DNA of 10,888 nucleotides from Bacteroidota bacterium (lineage in GTDB: Bacteria > Bacteroidota > Bacteroidia > Cytophagales > Cyclobacteriaceae), in NCBI GenBank assembly GCA_023417065.1, contig JAEZGH010000078.1, forward strand, positions 1-10,888, given 5' to 3'. Both the position numbers and the translations under genes were made by a program. The notes under the pieces are model-generated. The model was not told where the DNA came from. It worked only from the letters and a program-made list of their open reading frames with translations, and searched no databases. This document shows positions 6,260 through 10,888 of the stretch, piece after piece; the stretch's first letter is position 1, and each line of letters begins with the position of its first letter.

Positions 6260-8226
6260 ATGTTCCGTTTCGCGGCTATCTGGCTATTGATGATTTGTCC
6301 GGTCATCGTTACGCAGGCGCAATACAACCTCGACAGCCTGCTGAACGAACTGAAGACCCCCCATTCAGCGAACGACAAGATTATACTCTACGCCAAAACA
6401 ACCTGGTCGTACCTCACCCTTAGCGAAATGGACTTGGCGGCAAAGTATGCGGACAGTGTGTATATCACGGCCGCTGCATCTGCGGATTCCGTCGGGATAA
6501 TGAAAGCGCATTACTACTACGGCATCATAGGTCGCTTCAGAGGCGATTACAAAAATGCGCTGCGGCACCTCCAGACCTATCTGAGCTTCCATGAAGCGCG
6601 CGGAGACTCATCGCGCGTCGCTGGTGCGCTCTTTCAGATTGGCGTGGTACACTCGAAGTATGGAAATTATGAAAAAAGTCTCGCCGCCCATCAACGATGT
6701 TGGCCATCGAAGAAGCTGCAAATAACGCATACAGTATTGGCTATACACTGAATTCGATTGGCATAATCTATAAAGAGACAGGTGCGCTTGAAACCGCCAT
6801 CACCTACTATAACAAAGCACTAATAATTTTTGATACGCTGCAGGAACTCGTCGATAAGACGGGTACGCTTGTCAACCTGGGGAATACCTATTCTGATATG
6901 GAACAATTTGATGTGGCGATGAACTATTACCGTGAAGCCATGCGCATCGATGAGCAAACCGGGAAAAAGCATGGTGTTGCTTTATCCCTGGCGAACATAG
7001 CATTCCTTTATGACAAGAGGGGGAACTTTGACAGTGCTCTTGTATATCACCAGCGGGCGCTGAACATCCGTAAGGATCTGCCTTACTCCGAAGATCTGGT
7101 CCGCAGTCTCATTGGTGTGGGGCGAGGATATCTGAAATTAGGTCGTGCCGGAGAAGCTCAGGCCTACCTCCAACGCGCACTGGCTATGGCGAGTGAAAAC
7201 CACTCAAAACCCCTGTTGCGCGATACCCACAACAATCTTTCGGACATGTATGAGCAGATGGGAAACCATAAGAGGGCAATGTACCACTTCAGGCAGTACG
7301 ACGTGTTTAAGGATAGTATTCTGAATGAGCAAACCGCAGAGCGAATCAACGAACTTCAGATCAAACACGAAGTCGCCGACAAGGTAAAACAGATTGCGTT
7401 GCTCGAATCTGAAGCGCGGCTGCAGGAGGCCGAAGCCCGGCGACAGGGAAACTTCAGAACCATGTTACTCGCTGGAATGGCGCTGATCATTGCGTTGGCA
7501 ACGTCAATTATTTACGTCATCCGCCAACGCTATCTGATTTCTCAGAAGGATAATCAAATCAAGGAGGCGAATCTGCGGCACCAGTTAAGTGATCTGAAGA
7601 TGCAGGCACTCCGCGCTCAGATCAATCCCCACTTTTTGTTCAACTGTCTTACGTCAATAAACCGCATGATCGTTAAAGGCGATAATGAAAATGCATCGCT
7701 GTACCTGAAAAAGTTTGCACGACTTGTCAGACTTATCGTAGAGAACGGTGAAGCTACCCGCGTATCCCTTGAGGATGAACTCGCGTTGATAGAAGCCTAC
7801 ATTCAACTCGAGGAACTCAGGTTCAAAAGTAAAATCGGGTTCGAAATAGACATCGATGAAAAAGTTGAAAAGGAAAATACGTTCCTTCCACCCATGATCC
7901 TTCAGCCCTTTGTTGAGAATTCAATCTGGCATGGGTTAACGAACAAAGACAGCGGCGAACAAGGGCGAATAAGGATTGCCGTGCGCGAAGATCAGGAATC
8001 ACTGGTGTGCATGATCGAGGACAACGGCGTAGGACGTGAACGCTCACGTGCCCTGGACGATGTGATGCCGGGTAAAAAACGTTCTGTCGGAATGACGATA
8101 ACTGAAGAACGATTGAAGCTGCTCAGTCCGGAACGCCTGAAAGATCTTGTGCGAATTGTTGATTTGAAAGATGCGTTCGACGCCGCCATTGGCACCCGCG
8201 TGGAAATACGCATCCCCCTATCCTGA
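6260..8226 (+). pseudogene. TPR-containing LytS-type sensor histidine kinase, broken by a one-base frameshift
   Basis: Two overlapping frames make one protein of ~655 residues. The first runs from the ATG at 6260 (signal peptide MFRFAAIWLLMICPVIVTQA, then TPRs) to a stop at 6751; the second runs from 6697 to 8226. The switch is near 6695-6697: frame one gives YEKSLAAHQR, and frame two continues MLAIEEAANN. The protein's own later repeat reads ALVYHQRALNIRKD, which shows the expected phase and implies one missing base. After further TPRs come a coiled-coil stretch, one membrane helix (fused ~400-421), and a His_kinase (PF06580) domain with QINPHFLFN (His at fused ~458), PFVENSIWHG and DNGVG. 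The protein should sense a periplasmic signal and phosphorylate the LytTR regulator 8 bases downstream. If the shift is real, the kinase part might still start at the ATG at 6697, but without a signal peptide. A sequencing error is equally possible. Confidence 0.9.
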
Positions 8227-8234
8227 CCTGCGAC

Positions 8235-8978
8235 ATGATCCGAACCATCATCATAGACGACGAACCCGACGCGCTCGAAGATCTTTGCGAGGCAGTCACA
8301 AAGTACTGCAGCGAGCTGAGTGTAGTTGGCGCATATACCGACCCCGTTGCAGGTCTTGAAGGAATTCAGCATTCGCGACCGGATTTGCTTTTTCTGGATA
8401 TCCAGATGCCCGGCATGTCGGGGTTCGAATTACTGGAACGGATAACGCCATGGTCATTTGATGTGATCTTCGTTTCGGCCTTCGACCGGTATGCCATCAA
8501 AGCCATCAGGTTCAGTGCGATGGACTACCTGCTCAAACCTGTGGACGTCGATGAGCTGATGCATGCCGTCACACGGCTTCGTGAAAGGAAGAATAAATCG
8601 GTGTTCCCCATTCAATCCGCGCTGCACAATGCGGCGATACACACCAAGGGTAAAGAACAGCTCGCCGTGTCGAGCGCCGATGGAATTGACTTCTTCCCGG
8701 TGAAGGATATTATCTACTGCAAGGCTGACAGTTGTTATACACGGATTCAATTAACCGGCAAGCAGGAAAAGGTAGTCACGCGTGTCCTCAAAGACTTTGA
8801 AGATTTTCTTTCGGAATCCGGGTTCTGCCGGGTTCATAATTCATACCTTATCAACCTTCGTCACGTAAAACGCTACGTCAGAGACGACGGCGGCTACGTG
8901 GAGATGACCGATGGCCATAAGGTTGATATTTCACGTCGGCGGAAAGATGAATTCCTGTCGATGCTGGACAAAATCTGA
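8235..8978 (+). CDS. LytTR-family response regulator
   Basis: 247 residues in two domains. Residues ~1-120 form a receiver: acidic pocket IIIDDEPDA (D8/D9), phosphoacceptor Asp55 in LLFLDIQMPGMSGFE, Ser81 in the conserved Thr/Ser switch position, and Lys101 in YLLKPVD. Residues ~140-246 are a LytTR DNA-binding domain with typical DGIDFFPVKDIIYCKADSCY, FCRVHNSYLINLRHVK and DISRRRKDEF segments. The start is 8 bases after the kinase stop, so the pair is a transcriptional unit and the kinase's natural partner. Regulators of this class bind 9-bp direct repeats near target promoters, and such a target may be the lipoprotein gene that begins 82 bases downstream. The reading frame is intact even though its kinase gene appears shifted. 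Confidence 0.94.
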   Translation: MIRTIIIDDEPDALEDLCEAVTKYCSELSVVGAYTDPVAGLEGIQHSRPDLLFLDIQMPGMSGFELLERITPWSFDVIFVSAFDRYAIKAIRFSAMDYLLKPVDVDELMHAVTRLRERKNKSVFPIQSALHNAAIHTKGKEQLAVSSADGIDFFPVKDIIYCKADSCYTRIQLTGKQEKVVTRVLKDFEDFLSESGFCRVHNSYLINLRHVKRYVRDDGGYVEMTDGHKVDISRRRKDEFLSMLDKI

Positions 8979-8999
8979 CCACCTGCTTAGCGGGGCCCA

Positions 9000-9015
9000 C
9001 CAGTTACTTAACTAT
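9000..9015. promoter_or_regulatory. Possible LytTR half-site pair upstream of the lipoprotein gene
   Basis: AGTTA-CT-TAACT (9002-9013) is a perfect 5-bp inverted repeat. On the minus strand ATAGTTAAG (9015-9007) matches the AgrA-type LytTR consensus ACAGTTAAG at 8 of 9 positions; the plus-strand CCAGTTACT is weaker. The location, between the regulator gene and the lipoprotein start, is suitable, but LytTR sites are usually direct repeats, so this is tentative. Confidence 0.2.
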
Positions 9016-9060
9016 CGCACATTGCCTTTGCTCCCGTCCTAAATTCGGTAAAAAAAGGCT

Positions 9061-10234
9061 ATGAAAACCTCCATAAGTTGTGCAGCTAGTACCCGGATGG
9101 CCATGCTGTCCGTATTTTTTCTGATCGCGTGTTCTGATCCCGCCTCAGACCCCGTCCCACCCCAACAAAATGGTAACGAAAACGAGGAAGAGGTTACACC
9201 TGAGAAGGCTGACGCCATTCTTGAGACGTTTTCATTCGCGTCGGCGACCAAAACCACAGGTACCCCCCAACCGCCGCTAACACAAGTCTGATCAGAACCG
9301 CGACGAAAGACACGATCTTTACCATGCCCGGCATCAAAGACATGATCCGGATTTCGCATCCGAAAGAGAAGCCAATAAAGGGCATTTACTTTGCGTTGGA
9401 GGGCTCCACGTATTACTACGACATCACCGTAGACCACGAAGAAAAGAGCGACACTGTCTCGATTATCATTTTTGAAATCGATCCCAATGAAATTGAAAAT
9501 GAAATCACATCTGGGTCGAGTTCCGTTCCTTTGGAAATTACGGCTTACGATGAAAACAACACCCCTATCGATATCATCGAACGAATACTGACGATTGAAA
9601 AGCCTTCAGCGAATGAATGCGATATCCTTGATCACATCTGGTTCTGGGAATGGTCAGTGATTCTTAACCATGAAGGTGAGGCGGTCAACATCAACTGCAG
9701 TGACGAAAGGTACATCAACGACTTTGTTTATCAGGACTGTTGTCTGGGCGCGGCCTTTTGTCCCAAGTATGATGCTAATCAGCAACCCGTCTACGATGTC
9801 AACCTTAAGATCTCGCTGTTCTACAGCATTTCATCAGAATGGATTCAGTTTTACTCAGACGGGTTGCTTGAACGTGAGACGCGGGAATTCGAATCCTATA
9901 TCAGCAACCCGGGGGAAGATGCTGCAACATTCGACCCGTGCACATGAAACCCGAGACTGCCACGCGGGTAGAGGCCGTTACCTACTGGGGCACCCACACA
10001 TACAATCCGGGGAGTAAATCAATCTCCTACACGATTACGGACGATTCCTGCCCCCCTGGCGAGTACGGCTGCGGTTTCGGTGGATCACTTTCTAACGCAG
10101 AAGTACTTTTTACATGTCACCAGATGATGATCTCACGCGGCACGGAACAAAAATCCATACGGATGTTTACTCGGGGCGAAGCTACCGAAGATATGGAAGG
10201 CGAAATTCTCGATTCATCGAAGTTCTGGGATTAA
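9061..10234 (+). pseudogene. Cysteine-rich lipoprotein of unknown function with two apparent frameshifts
   Basis: Three successive frames appear to be one ~391-residue protein. Piece one (9061-9291) starts with a lipoprotein signal (MLSVFFLIAC, lipobox LIA|C) and an acidic, proline-rich linker. It loses frame at the C6 tract 9263-9268; adding one C gives TGTPPTAANTSLIRTATKD and joins smoothly to the second frame (continuing ...FTMPGIKDMIRIS, ending at 9947). The third frame ends at 10234 and includes VTYWGTHTYNPGSK and DDSCPPGEYGCGFGG. The second switch also needs one base; it could lie in the G5 run at 9911-9915 or near 9944, where the stop and an ATG overlap as ATGA. The latter leaves open that piece three is a separate, translationally coupled gene. 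The predicted mature protein has at least ten cysteines in its C-terminal half, suggesting a disulfide-stabilised periplasmic or surface domain. I do not recognise the family. It may be a target of the upstream LytTR system. Confidence 0.7.
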
Positions 10235-10243
10235 GTGGTCAAC

Positions 10244-10281
10244 GTCGTGCGGCAGAAGAGGTGTCGCACGACTTTGATTTG
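10244..10281 (+). terminator. Terminator after the lipoprotein gene
   Basis: Arms 10244-10254 and 10262-10272 pair over 11 bp (one G-U) around a 7-base loop and are followed by TTTGATTTG. It begins 9 bases after the lipoprotein stop. A second inverted repeat, ATTTGAC/GTCAAAT (10277-10283 and 10289-10295), overlaps the end of the convergent minus-strand gene, including its stop codon. Confidence 0.6.
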
Positions 10282-10282
10282 A

Positions 10283-10657
10283 CTAATCGTCAAATTCCGA
10301 AAATATCGTTTCACCGTCATATTCAATTTTGGCGATATGGCGGATCTTATTTTGGGGATCGAGCGGTGTCCAATACTTAGGATATTTGATCACCACTTGT
10401 CGGCCCACGAGCTCACTCTTCAGTCCGGCAATGTTGAGGCCTCGTTCAAGCCCCCGGTTGACATAGTATCGGTTTCGATTATTGTACAGGGTAAACGTAA
10501 TATCTTTCGAACCTGATTCGCAAATGTTGGCTACCACTCCCGCCTCCACCAGGCATTCTCTCTCAGACGTTACAGGGACAGGTTGGAACACCAGTATCAA
10601 CAGCACGATGGGAACGATTATTCCAATTGAGACAATGTACCATTTCTTCGTTTTCAT
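10283..10657 (-). CDS. Small single-pass membrane protein of unknown function
   Basis: 124 residues from the ATG at 10657, which places MKTKKWYI directly before a hydrophobic helix (~7-25, IVSIGIIVPIVLLILVF). The open frame extends upstream to 10750 but that part overlaps the neighbouring coding sequence and would put a charged segment before the helix. The remaining ~95 residues are predicted to lie outside the cytoplasmic membrane. They contain two cysteines (~35 and ~47) that could pair, and a beta-rich region with YYVNRGLERGLN and GRQVVIKYPKYWTPLD. I do not recognise a family. It starts 28 bases after the HEAT-repeat gene's stop on the same strand, suggesting one operon. Confidence 0.75.
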   Translation of the reverse strand: MKTKKWYIVSIGIIVPIVLLILVFQPVPVTSERECLVEAGVVANICESGSKDITFTLYNNRNRYYVNRGLERGLNIAGLKSELVGRQVVIKYPKYWTPLDPQNKIRHIAKIEYDGETIFSEFDD

Positions 10658-10685
10658 AATACTTACTTTTGTCCGAACCTGAGAA

Positions 10686-10888
10686 TCACTTTTTCCTTTC
10701 GACAGCCTTAAGGCCAATTCTGTAAATCTTTTTAATAGATTCATCCTCACAACGATTCATTATCGACTCAATTACCGGAATCAGTTCCTTATTTTGACTG
10801 GTCTTGAGTTTCACGATCTCCGCCAATGCAACCGCCGCGCTCCACCGAACCACCTTCCCCGGATGTTCCGCGTTCTCAAGCAAATTTC
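10686..10888 (-). CDS. HEAT-repeat protein, C-terminal part (5' end outside window)
   Basis: The frame is open to the right window edge, so only the last ~67 residues are visible and the true start is not in view. HEPGKVVRWSAAVALAEIVK has the alternating helix pattern and central Arg/Ala-Ala of a HEAT repeat, followed by a second helix pair (ELIPVIESIMNRCEDESIKKIYRIGLKAV) and a basic tail ending ERKK. HEAT arrays are scaffolds for protein binding; nothing more specific can be said from this fragment. A small membrane protein follows 28 bases downstream on the same strand. Confidence 0.65.
   Translation of the reverse strand, partial: NLLENAEHPGKVVRWSAAVALAEIVKLKTSQNKELIPVIESIMNRCEDESIKKIYRIGLKAVERKK

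Noticed and set aside
7992..8372. Minus-strand open frame over the kinase/regulator junction
   Set aside because: Antisense to the kinase ATPase domain and receiver, both with intact motifs.
9250..9275. Programmed -1 ribosomal frameshift at the C6 tract
   Set aside because: A one-base slip there would join the frames, but the tract does not form a proper X-XXY-YYZ heptamer in frame and no convincing downstream stimulatory structure was seen; indel or error is simpler.

Overview
The window looks like a chromosomal segment from a Bacteroidota bacterium, probably a free-living Cytophagales or Chitinophagales relative with roughly balanced GC. The evidence is a TPR-containing LytS-type histidine kinase paired with a LytTR regulator, an AraC-type regulator fused through a membrane helix to a TolB-like/TPR region, a Tat-dependent phosphocholine-type phospholipase C remnant, A-rich leaders in place of clear Shine-Dalgarno sites, and one TAnnTTTG promoter match. 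The lineage call is inference from gene content; no rRNA or tRNA is present to confirm it.

Left part (1-3966). A long minus-strand gene, cut off at its 3' end by the window edge, encodes a membrane-spanning AraC-family regulator. It is divergent from a plus-strand pair: an ankyrin-repeat lipoprotein and a polytopic acyltransferase-3 membrane protein, ended by a strong hairpin terminator. The shared control region holds a Bacteroidota-type promoter, three helically phased near-repeats over and behind its -33 box, and a separate 8-bp inverted repeat.

Middle (4008-6106). On the minus strand lie an SRPBCC/START-like protein, an NAD(P)-dependent medium-chain dehydrogenase of the quinone-oxidoreductase type, and a wrecked phospholipase C gene. 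That gene keeps only its first ~59 codons, its last ~42 codons and its terminator, joined out of frame at about 5928/5929.

Right part (6260-10234). A two-component system on the plus strand consists of a TPR/LytS kinase, interrupted by a one-base frameshift near 6697, and an intact LytTR response regulator 8 bp downstream. It is followed by a cysteine-rich lipoprotein of unknown function that carries two apparent one-base frameshifts, one of them at a C6 tract. The regulator may control the lipoprotein, since a LytTR-like half-site pair lies between them, but this is speculative. A terminator then separates this block from two minus-strand genes at the right edge: a small single-pass membrane protein and the C-terminal end of a HEAT-repeat protein.

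I found no CRISPR array, transposase, prophage or recognisable defence system. The most notable feature is the concentration of gene damage between 5.8 and 10 kb: one internal deletion and three -1 frameshifts. This is either real decay or phase variation, or a run of assembly errors. The other notable feature is the regulator/ankyrin/acyltransferase locus with its phased operator-like repeats.
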